From Natronorubrum bangense (GTDB lineage Archaea > Halobacteriota > Halobacteria > Halobacteriales > Natrialbaceae): a stretch of 64,000 bases of DNA. Shown here piece after piece: positions 44,651 to 53,330 of this stretch. Both the position numbers and the translations under genes were made by a program. Where the stretch lies: the NCBI RefSeq assembly GCF_004799645.1, contig NZ_CP031305.1:1612001-1676000 (forward strand), in the 5' to 3' direction. The notes beneath the pieces are model-generated. The model saw only the letters and a list, made by a program, of their open reading frames with translations, had not been told where the DNA came from and did not search any database. Each line of letters starts with the position of its first letter. Position 1 is the stretch's first letter.

Positions 44651-44937
44651 GTGTCGACGGTGATCGCGACGGCCGCGACCTCGAGGCGGAACTCGAGAGT
44701 GCTGGTGCCGGAACGGTCGGCATTCCCGTCGACGCGATTTGCGTGGGCTGTGGGCGGATTCGAGTCAAGCGCTCGAGCCTCGAGGAACTGGACCAGAAGC
44801 TACACGTCGATCCCGACACGCTCGAGGCGAGTGATCTCACGTCGTTCAAGCACGTCTGTCATCCTTGCAAGGGCGCGACGTGGTGGAACCCGGTTTCGGT
44901 GCTGACTGGGTTGCTCGAGAGCGAGGGAGGTGAGTAG
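44647..44937 (+). CDS. 96-aa viral zinc-finger protein
   Basis: An acidic N-terminus, then a two-knuckle zinc finger (CVGCGRIRVKRSS ... HVCHPCKGATWW). Sits in the overlapping left-arm cluster, ending 2 bases before the replication gene start. Unknown function; DNA binding is plausible. Confidence 0.7.
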   Translation: MSVDGDRDGRDLEAELESAGAGTVGIPVDAICVGCGRIRVKRSSLEELDQKLHVDPDTLEASDLTSFKHVCHPCKGATWWNPVSVLTGLLESEGGE

Positions 44938-44939
44938 CG

Positions 44940-46562
44940 GTGTCGCAAGTCGAAACGACACCGCACGAGGTAGAGGGGCGCTGGAAGTGGGCCGACTGGG
45001 GCCGCGGGCCGTACGATGCGCTCTCGTCAGTGATGCTCGGTGCGCCGTTCGAGGGCTATCTCGAACTGGACATCGAAGTTGACGGCGAGCCGTGGCACCT
45101 GGAGGTAAGCTACAGCAAGTCCGGATTCGCCCCGCGACTGTCGGACGGAATCAACGCTGAGCGGCTGTACGAGTGGGACATCAAAGGCCGTGGGCGAGGC
45201 GAGCGGAAAGCATCGTACAATATCTCGCCACGGTTTCCGAACATGCGCCACTGGGAGACTGGCGATCCGATACAGCTCCCGTGGGAGAATCAGGTCGGCG
45301 ATGTCGACGGTGTAGACGTCGAGTTCCACACTAGTAACATCGAACCCGAACGCGGGCTCGAGTTGCTGCCGGAGTTCTACGCGGCGATCTTTGAGCACGC
45401 AAACGAACGGATCTATCCCGAATACTTCCGGACCGAACCCCACGCGGCGAGTCGGATGTGGGCGTACGAGCGCTACGTCCGGATTCGACGGGAGTGGGCG
45501 GAAAAGCTCTCGTCGGCCGGGGTGCTCCAGAAGGTCGCGCTGTATCTTTCCGACCTGGAGGGAATCAAAGCCGAGCTCCACATCGACAACAAGGAGATCG
45601 TCAATCACCAGAACCGGCTGTTTCTGAACCCAGCCTCGGCTGGGAAGCTCATGCCGGGCCACACCTACGGACGAAAGCTCGAGATCTACCAGCTGGCCGA
45701 TCCGGATGCGGTCTCGAAAGATCACCCGTCCTACCATCCGAAGGTGGAGGTGCTGGTGAACAAGTCGATGAACGACAAGAAGGCATGGGCGTGGGCCGAT
45801 CGCCACGACGTGACCGAGCAGATCGAGGAGACGCTGTTGAACGCGCTCCACTGGGAAGACATCCCGCTTGGTCCTGACGGGAACGGCGTGTACATTCCGG
45901 ATGATCACTTCGACGCTGTGGCTCGAGACGATCTAGTGGAACTGTACGATGATCCGACGCCACGCCTCGAGGCGAAGTCGGACCACCTGTTGATGACGAC
46001 GCTGCGAGACATGGGCGAGACAGCTCGGGATGTTACCGAGACAGTTGCGACCGACGGCGGTGGCACGGTCGACGATCTCGCCGACCAGCTGGGCAAGCAT
46101 CCCGCGACGATCTACCGAGCGATCCAAGACCTCGGTGACATCTTCGAACTGGATCAAGGGCAGATCTCGTTCCGTGCCCGGAAGTATCGCGAGGAACTTC
46201 GCGGCCTCGTCGAGTCGGCCGAGTACGCGATCGAGAGCTACGCCGATCGGATGCAACACATCATGGGCCTGGCCGACCACGTTGCAGAACTCTCGCCGTT
46301 TCAGAAGTGGCTCGCAGAGAACGGTGCCGACCTCGAGTTCGACGAGGCTGGGAATCCGAAGAAGCTCCGTGTCGATACGATTCTCTCGATGCTGAAAGGC
46401 AACAGCTACGAAAACGCTCAGCGAGTCGCCCGTGAGGCGATCGAGAAGTGGCGCAAGTCGGGTAACGATCCGGCTGGCTTCGCGAGAATCCACATGGTTT
46501 GGCAGTCACCGGAAGGCGACACTGCGGCCCGTCCGCTCGGGAAGCTCGCGCCCGACTGGTAG
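44940..46562 (+). CDS. Putative betapleolipovirus replication protein
   Basis: 540 aa from a GTG start. No recognised rolling-circle motifs. A large N-terminal alpha/beta region (W-rich opening GRWKWADWGRGPYDALSS) is followed near residues 360-420 by a winged-helix (TVDDLADQLGKHPATIYRAIQDLG) and a helical C-terminus. Position and size agree with the conserved large early protein of betapleolipoviruses thought to start replication, but I infer this from context; haloarchaeal homologues are annotated only as domains of unknown function (I recall DUF7845). Confidence 0.65.
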   Translation: MSQVETTPHEVEGRWKWADWGRGPYDALSSVMLGAPFEGYLELDIEVDGEPWHLEVSYSKSGFAPRLSDGINAERLYEWDIKGRGRGERKASYNISPRFPNMRHWETGDPIQLPWENQVGDVDGVDVEFHTSNIEPERGLELLPEFYAAIFEHANERIYPEYFRTEPHAASRMWAYERYVRIRREWAEKLSSAGVLQKVALYLSDLEGIKAELHIDNKEIVNHQNRLFLNPASAGKLMPGHTYGRKLEIYQLADPDAVSKDHPSYHPKVEVLVNKSMNDKKAWAWADRHDVTEQIEETLLNALHWEDIPLGPDGNGVYIPDDHFDAVARDDLVELYDDPTPRLEAKSDHLLMTTLRDMGETARDVTETVATDGGGTVDDLADQLGKHPATIYRAIQDLGDIFELDQGQISFRARKYREELRGLVESAEYAIESYADRMQHIMGLADHVAELSPFQKWLAENGADLEFDEAGNPKKLRVDTILSMLKGNSYENAQRVAREAIEKWRKSGNDPAGFARIHMVWQSPEGDTAARPLGKLAPDW

Positions 46563-46905
46563 CGCCGTCCCTCTGAGTGGCAACACTCGCCCGACACTTC
46601 TTTTCAGCAATTCAGATTGTGTTAGATGTGTTACTGTCCAACTGTAGTTGTTGTTCACTCTTCGAGAGCGGGGTCGGCACGGCGATCGCACCGCAACCGC
46701 AGCGGGGTCGTTTCGCGCTGCGCGCGAAAGCCCCCTTGGCGGGTGTCCCCAAGGGGACTGAGCCAAAAAATTACATCGCCCCGCCCCTGCCTCCGCACGC
46801 GGATCTCCAGTTGAAGCAGGCGAAACCTAGGTCAGTGATCCCCCCGTGCAACTTTGCATTTTGACCTATAGTTTGTAGTACTTGGAGACACTGAGATAGA
46901 ATAAG
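46563..46905. other. Intergenic region with twin hairpins after the replication gene
   Basis: 343 bases without a credible gene. Two adjacent perfect hairpins: TTTCGCGC (46711-46718) with GCGCGAAA (46722-46729), and CCCCTTGG (46732-46739) with CCAAGGGG (46749-46756). These could be a terminator or part of a replication origin next to the replication gene. Composition changes to AT-rich after about 46850, ahead of the protease gene, with TATA-like CCTATAGTTT near 46866. Confidence 0.55.
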
Positions 46906-47808
46906 ATGAATAACATGAATCCCGTATTTTCCACGGTAACGATACTTAAGGTCAATAATGGTGCTGATTTTGGGACTGGCTTCTTTTACAACCTCCTTGA
47001 CCGGACCTATATCGTAACTAACAAACACGTCCTCTCACCAGAAGAAGGCGAACCGGCGGAGGAGATCCGCTTTTTTATCCGTGACTTTGGTGACATGGAG
47101 TCTATAAATTGGATCACGATTTCAGTAGAAGATGGAATTGGTGAAGATTGGTTTGAACCTCCTCTAAATGAGTCATTGGATTATGATATAGATATAGCAG
47201 TTATACCAATAAATCAAAGACTATCAGATTTTTCTGAATACATCAACACTAGTTCTCCAAATATAGAAACAGGGAGTACTGCATTCACTCCAGAAATGAT
47301 TATGCGGGGTGATGATATTGTTTCAGGAGGAGATGTGGTCTTAGTAATAGGATACCCTGATGGATTATTAGATAGTGGGTCATATTTCCCACTTCTTAGA
47401 GATGCTAGGATATCTACGCCCTTCGGTGCTGCTTTTCAACGGCAACCCAAGTTCATCACAGATGCGATGATGTATCCAGGGATGAGTGGTTCTCCAATTG
47501 TAGCAGGGCCTCGAACCTTGAAGAATCCGGCTACAGGAGGGTTGCGTACGAGTTCTCGGGGATTTGCTCTGCTAGGTGTGCATTCGGACAATTATCAGAG
47601 ACCCCACGGTGAAACTGTAGAGCGTTTAAACCTGAATGCTGGATGGTATGCGATGATGATTAATATTGCAATTCAAGAATTTCACGAGAAGGAGAGTGAT
47701 TTATCGCCAGAGGAGGTCATAGAAAAAATCCATGAGGAACATCCTGGTGCGCTTGAATTCGACCCGAATGTCATCAAACACTTGATTAAGGACCTGGGTC
47801 AGGAGTAG
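46906..47808 (+). CDS. Trypsin-like serine protease domain protein (cargo)
   Basis: 300 aa. Chymotrypsin/HtrA-fold protease with a complete triad: His41 (VTNKHVL), Asp96 (DYDIDIAVI) and Ser194 (PGMSGSPIVAG). No signal peptide or membrane segment, so it should act in the cytoplasm. Strikingly AT-rich with unusual codons (ATA, AGA, TTA) compared with every neighbour, which points to recent acquisition from a different genome. No virion role is expected. Cytoplasmic trypsin-like domains occur in anti-phage systems, but no partner domain is seen here. Met4 (46915) is an alternative start. Confidence 0.82.
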   Translation: MNNMNPVFSTVTILKVNNGADFGTGFFYNLLDRTYIVTNKHVLSPEEGEPAEEIRFFIRDFGDMESINWITISVEDGIGEDWFEPPLNESLDYDIDIAVIPINQRLSDFSEYINTSSPNIETGSTAFTPEMIMRGDDIVSGGDVVLVIGYPDGLLDSGSYFPLLRDARISTPFGAAFQRQPKFITDAMMYPGMSGSPIVAGPRTLKNPATGGLRTSSRGFALLGVHSDNYQRPHGETVERLNLNAGWYAMMINIAIQEFHEKESDLSPEEVIEKIHEEHPGALEFDPNVIKHLIKDLGQE

Positions 47809-47810
47809 GG

Positions 47811-47827
47811 TTTTAGCGGCTCTTTTT
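47811..47827 (+). terminator. T-runs after protease gene
   Basis: TTTT at 47811-47814 and TTTTT at 47823-47827 directly after the stop codon. Confidence 0.45.
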
Positions 47828-47870
47828 CTCGACATCTACGGGGTTGCACGTCGACAGAATCCGTTTCCCG

Positions 47871-47907
47871 AATATGCACACGAGATCGGAAACGCCGTGT
47901 GCATATT
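47871..47907. repeat. Perfect 11-bp inverted repeat
   Basis: AATATGCACAC and GTGTGCATATT separated by 15 nt. Lies between the protease gene and the next small gene, about 128 bp upstream of the latter. Candidate operator or origin element. Confidence 0.7.
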
Positions 47908-48034
47908 GCGAGTCGATCGCCACCTCGAGCCGGGATTCATCTACGATGGGCCGACAGGTCACCCCCGTTTTGGGCCGATGTGGGCCATTGAGTGAGCCGA
48001 AAAAACTAGGATTTCGGGGGTCGTGTGTACGAGC

Positions 48035-48289
48035 ATGCGAATCAGAACCGACGGCGACTACGCGTATCGACGAGACGCGATCGAGCGAGCAGCTGACTTC
48101 TACGACTGTAACAGGACGAAAGCCGTGGTCAGTGCCTGCGATGATGTCCCTCACTTCGTCCGTGCGATTCAGCAGGTCCTCGAGCGCGATGATCTCACGC
48201 TCGAGCAGCGCCGGGAGATCGCCGAGACACTGAGTACTCGAGCCGTGAGTTTTGAGATCAATACTGAAGTCCGCGCAAGAACCGAGTAA
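48035..48289 (+). CDS. 84-aa haloviral protein (DUF7692-like)
   Basis: Starts MRIRTDGDYAYRRDAIERAA. Small, charged, helical protein (FYDCNRTKAVVSACDDVPHFVRAIQQVLERDDLT) of a type found repeatedly in haloarchaeal viruses and plasmids, probably DUF7692. May bind nucleic acid; function unknown. Convergent with the pilin-like adhesin gene, 28 bases apart. Confidence 0.65.
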   Translation: MRIRTDGDYAYRRDAIERAADFYDCNRTKAVVSACDDVPHFVRAIQQVLERDDLTLEQRREIAETLSTRAVSFEINTEVRARTE

Positions 48290-48317
48290 GAAGTATGGTC
48301 TTGGGTTTAGAGTAAGA

Positions 48318-49487
48318 TCAGCAAACGTCTATTCCACTGCTGCCGATCTCGATTCCATCTGCACTGCATTCTTTGCCGTCAATTACTCCTTCGACGTTTA
48401 TCTCATCGTTCTGGTTCTGCGGCTCCAGAGCAAACGAAATGGTACCATCCTGATTTTGAACCTCTTCACTCGCTCTGTTGTCTGAATGATCGAACTCTGC
48501 AGCGATTTCGACGTCCGCATTATCCGGTTCACCGCTTAGTTCGTACTCGATATCGATCGTTACGTCATCGTCTTGGCCTTGGTTAAACTCGCTAACATCC
48601 ACTGTTAGGACGTCAAACGAAACCGGCTCATCGGTTGTACTCTCGTCATCTTCAACTTGAATGACTAACCCTGTCTCGCTATAATCTCCGCTACTAACTG
48701 TCGCCGGATACGACCGTTGATCATCTTCGCCGCTATCGCCATCGTCTGTTTCCCAGGTTAGTTCGATATCCGTTGAATGCCCGCTCGACAGCTCAACCTC
48801 TGTCTGGTCGATGACTTCGGACTCACCGGTTTCGTCATTTACAATCTCTAGTTCGATATTCTGAGAGTCTGTTTCCTCACCAGTGTTTTCGATAGTCGCG
48901 TCGAAGACTACTTGCTCACCTTCAGTTACAGTCTCGTCATAGCTGTTCACGGAGACCGTAAAGGTGGATTCGCCTTCTCCACTTTCTCCGCCTTCTCCGC
49001 TTTCTCCGCCTTCTCCACCTTCGCCAGCGTCTTCATCTCTCACGTCATAGGTGCTGAGCAATTCTGACTGTGAGCCTTCATCCAGAATCACAGCAATCGA
49101 ACTTGTCTCATCGAGTTCTGTACAGCTACCTCCGTCAGCGTATCCTGTGATGTTCATCGTGTCGCCGACACCGACTCCGTTGGAACTATCCCATGCACCA
49201 CAGGCTTCCTGTCCGTCTACCCGGATCTCGAAGTCATCTTCATCGAGAGAAGAGGTGCCGATGAGAGATGTGACGACCATCGAAACATTGTCATCTTCCT
49301 GCTCGACATAGTCCACGTCGATGTCTGGTGTGGGCTGGACGATCCCTCCCTGACTAAGAACAAGAGAGCCGACAAGAGCCATAGTCATAACAGATATGCC
49401 GACAAGTAACACAACTCCAATTACCGGCGAAACGGCGTTATCATCCCTGAGAAATGCCGATTTCTCCATCTTTTCTGAATCTACCAA
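48318..49487 (-). CDS. Large type IV pilin-like surface protein (provirus cargo)
   Basis: 389 aa. Class III signal and pilin helix: FLRDDNAVSPVIGVVLLVGI then a hydrophobic run, with prepilin peptidase cleavage expected just before the pilin core. Then a first beta domain with two Cys, a Gly-Glu-Ser spacer made of GEGGESGEGG-like repeats (about 155-175), a CARDB/Ig-like domain (TVTEGEQVVFDATIENTGEETDSQNIELE region) and a third beta domain ending in Cys. It looks like a stalked adhesin subunit. TATA-like ATACTTAA (about 49497-49508) fits a start at Met7 (49469) better than at 49487. Confidence 0.75.
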   Translation of the reverse strand: MVDSEKMEKSAFLRDDNAVSPVIGVVLLVGISVMTMALVGSLVLSQGGIVQPTPDIDVDYVEQEDDNVSMVVTSLIGTSSLDEDDFEIRVDGQEACGAWDSSNGVGVGDTMNITGYADGGSCTELDETSSIAVILDEGSQSELLSTYDVRDEDAGEGGEGGESGEGGESGEGESTFTVSVNSYDETVTEGEQVVFDATIENTGEETDSQNIELEIVNDETGESEVIDQTEVELSSGHSTDIELTWETDDGDSGEDDQRSYPATVSSGDYSETGLVIQVEDDESTTDEPVSFDVLTVDVSEFNQGQDDDVTIDIEYELSGEPDNADVEIAAEFDHSDNRASEEVQNQDGTISFALEPQNQNDEINVEGVIDGKECSADGIEIGSSGIDVC

Positions 49488-49657
49488 ACAGTGATCGCTT
49501 AAGTATATCGACGGTTTGTGCCGTGTTGGACTGCTATCCTTTTTTCTATAGCTTCCTGTAGGCGAACAAGAGCGCCTTGAACGCCTTGACTGGCCTCTGT
49601 TGGTTCACAAATAGCGGAATCTACACCGAAGGCGTGAGCAGAATTGACAGAGGGGAG

Positions 49658-50041
49658 CTAAAACACGTCACCGATTGCGATCTTCGCCTGTTGGGTCCCA
49701 CGGTGATCGCCGCCGCCGTGCCACCGGAGCAGCGGGAGATCGCCCGCTCGAACCATCTTGTCCTTGACGACGGTCAACCCGCTGCGGCCGTGAGGCTTGT
49801 AGACCACGAAGCAGTACCAGCCGTCCGCCCGCCGAAGCTTCTCGTGATACGCTCGGTAGACTTTGAAGTTGCCCGGCTGGCCGTCGGCGTGCTCGAGCAT
49901 CGTTGATTTGATCTCGACTGGCGTACCGTTCTGGAATCGAGCGTCGTGCCAGCTGGCGCGCTCGAGATCGAACCGACGCTTCCGTGCCATGCGCTTTTCG
50001 CAGATCGTTCCGAAGTGGTTGGCTCGCTTCGATCGGTTCAC
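49658..50041 (-). CDS. Restriction-endonuclease-like viral protein
   Basis: 127 aa with a PD-(D/E)XK-like core: DLERASWHDARFQNG, VEIKSTMLEHADG (ExK) and YCFVVYKPHGRSG. It resembles the small nuclease-fold proteins frequent in haloarchaeal mobile elements. Whether it cuts DNA is unknown. Start overlaps the stop of the upstream membrane-protein gene by 4 bp. The 170 bp after it carry the promoter of the pilin-like gene. Confidence 0.6.
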   Translation of the reverse strand: MNRSKRANHFGTICEKRMARKRRFDLERASWHDARFQNGTPVEIKSTMLEHADGQPGNFKVYRAYHEKLRRADGWYCFVVYKPHGRSGLTVVKDKMVRAGDLPLLRWHGGGDHRGTQQAKIAIGDVF

Positions 50042-50301
50042 GGTGTCCTCCGTTCGTCTCGCCAGCGCCGGTCAGCTCGAGCACTCGACCAGGTAACGAA
50101 CGCCGCGAAGAGCAGCGCGCTAATCCCCAGTCCGTATGCGGCCGTCGTGATCGACGCGATCGCGACCGTGCTCGAGCCGCCGATGATCGCGAGCGTTTGT
50201 CTCGAGAAGACACCGCGTTCGTAATCCATCCGAAGTTCGTGGGCCAGATCGACAACAGCGAACCGAGCAACGTCGATCAGATAACGGAAGGCGACAGCCA
50301 T
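50038..50301 (-). CDS. Small viral membrane protein, two spans
   Basis: 87 aa with membrane segments LAIIGGSSTVAIASITTAAYG and ISALLFAAFVTW and a basic C-terminus. ATG 50301 chosen; a GTG at 50310 is possible and is nearer the expected transcription start from the AT-rich TATA element AAATAAATAAA at about 50330-50344. Co-transcribed with the nuclease-like gene. Function unknown. Confidence 0.6.
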   Translation of the reverse strand: MAVAFRYLIDVARFAVVDLAHELRMDYERGVFSRQTLAIIGGSSTVAIASITTAAYGLGISALLFAAFVTWSSARADRRWRDERRTP

Positions 50302-50376
50302 GCCGATCACATCCTACGCGCTCGTCGCGCGTCTTTATTTATTTCTCCGCCAGCTATGTCACACGGAATGCAGGCG

Positions 50377-50414
50377 ATGGGCGTAGCCACGCGGCCCTGT
50401 CGGGCCGCGCCCAT
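50377..50414. repeat. GC-rich nested hairpin at end of virion operon
   Basis: GCGGCCC-TGTC-GGGCCGC (50391-50408) inside ATGGG/CCCAT. Located in the 166-bp gap between the ATPase gene stop (50468) and the next minus-strand gene. Possible transcript-end structure. Confidence 0.5.
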
Positions 50415-50467
50415 AGCTACTGTAAAGGGGGGTGTGTAACCGTAACCAGCTATCCAACCCGCTGCCG

Positions 50468-51634
50468 TCATGCGATTACCTCTTCGACCTTGCCAAGCGT
50501 CTCAACGTGTTTGCCGTCCTTGCGGTGTTCGTTCCACCGGGAATTGACCCATCCGTGGCTGTACGGTACGAATTTAGCGGTTTCACGGTCGGTCATTCCC
50601 TCTTCTTTGCACCGAATTGCCGTCCAGATCGCGGTCATCTTCGCCGCCTGATCTGCCTCGAGGTCGTCCGTTTCCTCGCCGTACTCCGACCAGCTCCAGT
50701 CGCTCGCTTCTTTCGTGTTGTATCGGAAGTCCGTCGGTGGAACGCCTTCGATCTCGCCTTCGATGTCTGCCAGCTGGGCGTTCCGAATCGAGTCGGCGAT
50801 GACGGCCTTCTTTCTCGAGACCTTCTTGACGATCGTCCCAACGCGCCAGAGCATCGGATGAATCGAGCGCTCGCCGTGTGCGATGTAGATCAGCGCCCCG
50901 CCGTACTTGCGGATCTTGTAGACCAGCGGTGCCATTTTCTGTCGCGTCTCGTATCCCTGCTTGCCGCTGCCGCTGGCAGCACTCGAGAACTCGTCACCGA
51001 TGAACAGCTTGTCTCGCTGGCTGTGCTTGAGCGGATCACCGTCCTGTTCGACCCACTCCATGAGGGTGCCGTAGTCGCCGATCCAGCCGTCCTGGACGTC
51101 ACCGTCGTCGTCGACCCAGCGATTCTTTTCCTCTAAGCTCTGGATATTCGTGCCGAGCAGCGAGTTCTCCTGATGGAGCGCTCGCCACCGCTGCGCGAGC
51201 AGACACGCGAAGTCGGTCTTACCCGCCCCCATCTCGCCCAAGACGACGATGACCGGAGCCGGGCCGTTCACGAGTTCGTCGACTTTGCCGATCGCCTTCA
51301 GTCCGCTCACGTCCGCGCGTTTCGATGTATCGCCGACGAGATGCTTGATTGTCGGCATATCGCCGTTCTCCATCGCTCTACGGAAGGTTTCAGTCCCTTC
51401 GACCATCCGAATTTGACGGTGTTTCTCGAGGTCTTTGCTCTGGCCGGGCATCTTGTCGGGCCGATCGGCCGCGGTCGGCTCGTAGTGAATCGACCGGATC
51501 GACATCGCTCGAGAGATCGATTCGTCTCTGACGATGCCACCGTGATCGGCGATCTCGCGGTTCTCTCGCTGACCGAATCCGTCCTGGTACTCTCGTGCTT
51601 CGCCCGTGACGTGGAGTGCGTTGTCGTCAGTCAT
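50468..51634 (-). CDS. Pleolipovirus P-loop ATPase (VP8-like)
   Basis: 388 aa. Walker A GEMGAGKT (133-140), Walker B LFIGDEFSS with Asp214-Glu215, and a Zot/HerA-like core (GGALIYIAHGERSIHPMLWR). The last conserved gene of the pleolipovirus virion block; its product is thought to take part in assembly or DNA handling. The C-terminal ~45 residues resemble an HTH (TDRETAKFVPYSHGWVNSRW). ATG 51634 is chosen because it overlaps the upstream 62-aa gene by 8 bp and the longer frame is not conserved in character. Confidence 0.8.
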   Translation of the reverse strand: MTDDNALHVTGEAREYQDGFGQRENREIADHGGIVRDESISRAMSIRSIHYEPTAADRPDKMPGQSKDLEKHRQIRMVEGTETFRRAMENGDMPTIKHLVGDTSKRADVSGLKAIGKVDELVNGPAPVIVVLGEMGAGKTDFACLLAQRWRALHQENSLLGTNIQSLEEKNRWVDDDGDVQDGWIGDYGTLMEWVEQDGDPLKHSQRDKLFIGDEFSSAASGSGKQGYETRQKMAPLVYKIRKYGGALIYIAHGERSIHPMLWRVGTIVKKVSRKKAVIADSIRNAQLADIEGEIEGVPPTDFRYNTKEASDWSWSEYGEETDDLEADQAAKMTAIWTAIRCKEEGMTDRETAKFVPYSHGWVNSRWNEHRKDGKHVETLGKVEEVIA

Positions 51635-51815
51635 CGGTCCACCTCCAGCGGTCGCTTTCGTGACCGACGAGCAGCGGTTTCTCGGTCCTTCGAAGCTTGT
51701 ACAACAGCTTCCCGAAGCCGTTTCTCCGGGCCGATGTGACCGGCTCGCTTCCGACAAACGTTTTCGGTGGCTCAACTGTTCGATTCCGTACCGTGCCGTC
51801 GTGGATGTATCTCAT
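51627..51815 (-). CDS. 62-aa viral protein
   Basis: Basic protein starting MRYIHDGTVRNRTVEPPK with a central KLLYKLRRTEKPLLVGH segment. ATG overlaps the upstream stop by 4 bp (ATGA) and its own stop overlaps the ATPase start by 8 bp, so it is embedded in a translationally coupled chain. No known domain. Confidence 0.65.
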   Translation of the reverse strand: MRYIHDGTVRNRTVEPPKTFVGSEPVTSARRNGFGKLLYKLRRTEKPLLVGHESDRWRWTDD

Positions 51816-52618
51816 TCGTGTCCTCCGTCGGTTGCTGCTTGCCCATCGCCCATGCCCATCGCTCCCTGATCGATCGTCACGGGATCAGGGTCGGCCGGGT
51901 CGAACTCCTGTTCGTACTCGCCGAGGTCGCTGATCTCGTCGCTGGACCACTCGTTCGCATCGTCTTCGGCCGCTTCGAACCGTTCCTTGACGCTCGTCTT
52001 CTGGGTCATCAACCCGCGCTCGTCCGCCTCCGCGTGCGCGTTGATCGTGTCGCGTTCGATCTCGATACCCATCCTCGAGATTCGACCGCGGAGTTTGTTG
52101 TAGGCGATCGCCGTCTCGACCAGCTCGCCGTGGATGTCCTCGAGCATGGCTTTGACCGTGACGAGTTTCGAGTCCGACAGCTGTGAGAAGTAACAGCCAG
52201 TGACGACCAGCGTCTCGGTGTCTTCCTGCCAGTCGAACTCCCGAACTTCAAACGCCTCGTCGTCGTTCACTCGGTATGGGCTTGGACCTTCGATCACCTT
52301 CTCGTCCCACACCTTCGGCTCGACGTAGAGCTTCCGCCGAACGTCCTCGACGGCGTTGATGTGGTGAACCTCGACCATCCGCCGTTGTCTGAGCTTCCGC
52401 GCTCCAGTCACGAACAGCGCCAGCAGCGGCGGTCCGAGCAGGAGTAAGGCTGCGAACCAGCCGTAGGCGATCGGTGGCACACCCGGCAGTGACGGCCGGA
52501 TGAGCACCAGCGCGCCACCGAGTGAGACCATGAGCCCGAAAACGATCAGCTGGCTCTCGGCTGCGAGGTACGTCAGTCGGTCGCTCCAGGAGCCGAACGT
52601 GCCGCTCGTTTCGGTCAT
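51812..52618 (-). CDS. Conserved pleolipovirus membrane protein
   Basis: 268 aa. Two membrane helices in the first 75 residues, then a soluble domain with helices (SKLVTVKAMLEDIHGELVETAIAYNKL) and an acidic Asp/Glu-rich, Gly/Met-rich tail. Occupies the place of the conserved ORF7-like protein between spike and ATPase. Both ends overlap neighbours by 4 bp. Confidence 0.75.
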   Translation of the reverse strand: MTETSGTFGSWSDRLTYLAAESQLIVFGLMVSLGGALVLIRPSLPGVPPIAYGWFAALLLLGPPLLALFVTGARKLRQRRMVEVHHINAVEDVRRKLYVEPKVWDEKVIEGPSPYRVNDDEAFEVREFDWQEDTETLVVTGCYFSQLSDSKLVTVKAMLEDIHGELVETAIAYNKLRGRISRMGIEIERDTINAHAEADERGLMTQKTSVKERFEAAEDDANEWSSDEISDLGEYEQEFDPADPDPVTIDQGAMGMGDGQAATDGGHE

Positions 52619-53328
52619 GCTTCGATCACCCCGCTGTCTTCAGAGCGTAGTACGTGTGCCGTGCCGACGACGGCCAGCCCAACGGTCATGAGAATCCCGC
52701 TGAACAGTCCGCTCTCGCCGCCGAAGTGCCGGAACGGATTCTCGTCCTGTTGCTCCGGCGCTTGCATCTCTGTCGAGAGTCTGACTGTGGTGTCGCTAAC
52801 TGTAACGCCGACCGTTGACGAGCCGCGCATCTCGCGCACGTCTGTCGAGATCGTCGTTTCGCCGCGCTCGAGTTCGTAGGTTTCACTCGGCACTTGCACA
52901 GCGCCATCCTGATCGACTCCCGCGAGCGCATCCGACACTGTCACTCGCTGGTAGCGACTGGTTTCGAAGGTGATCGTTGCCTCGCCGTCCTCGAGCGAGT
53001 AGTCGGTGATCCACACGCCGCCGCTGAACTCAACCTCGAACTCTTCGGGAGCGTCGATCTCTGCTGGCTCGTCGCGCAACCAGTCGCGGACGGTCTCACG
53101 TTCGTCGTCGGTGAGTTCGTCCGGGTTGTCCGTTGCCCAGTTGTTGATCGCCGTCCGGGCATCCTCTGGCACGTCCTCGCGGTCCTGCTCGATCGCCTCG
53201 AGCACGTCGCCACGCTCGAGGTCGTCCTGATCGGTCGGCCAGTCCTCGTCAGCTGCGGTCAGCCCAACGCCCATGCCCATCGCCAGTGCCACCGCTGCCA
53301 CCATCGAAAAGACGAGAAGACGTTGCAC
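52615..53328 (-). CDS. Exported pleolipovirus protein with C-terminal membrane anchor
   Basis: 237 aa. Sec-type signal LLVFSMVAAVALAMGMGVGL, cleaved about residue 26, acidic ectodomain with beta strands (EFSGGVWITDYSLEDG, VTVSDALAGVD), and a C-terminal helix SGILMTVGLAVVGTAHVL. Equivalent in position to the conserved ORF6-like protein that follows the spike gene. Probably faces outward on the virion or host membrane. Confidence 0.75.
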   Translation of the reverse strand: MQRLLVFSMVAAVALAMGMGVGLTAADEDWPTDQDDLERGDVLEAIEQDREDVPEDARTAINNWATDNPDELTDDERETVRDWLRDEPAEIDAPEEFEVEFSGGVWITDYSLEDGEATITFETSRYQRVTVSDALAGVDQDGAVQVPSETYELERGETTISTDVREMRGSSTVGVTVSDTTVRLSTEMQAPEQQDENPFRHFGGESGLFSGILMTVGLAVVGTAHVLRSEDSGVIEA

Positions 53329-53330
53329 GG

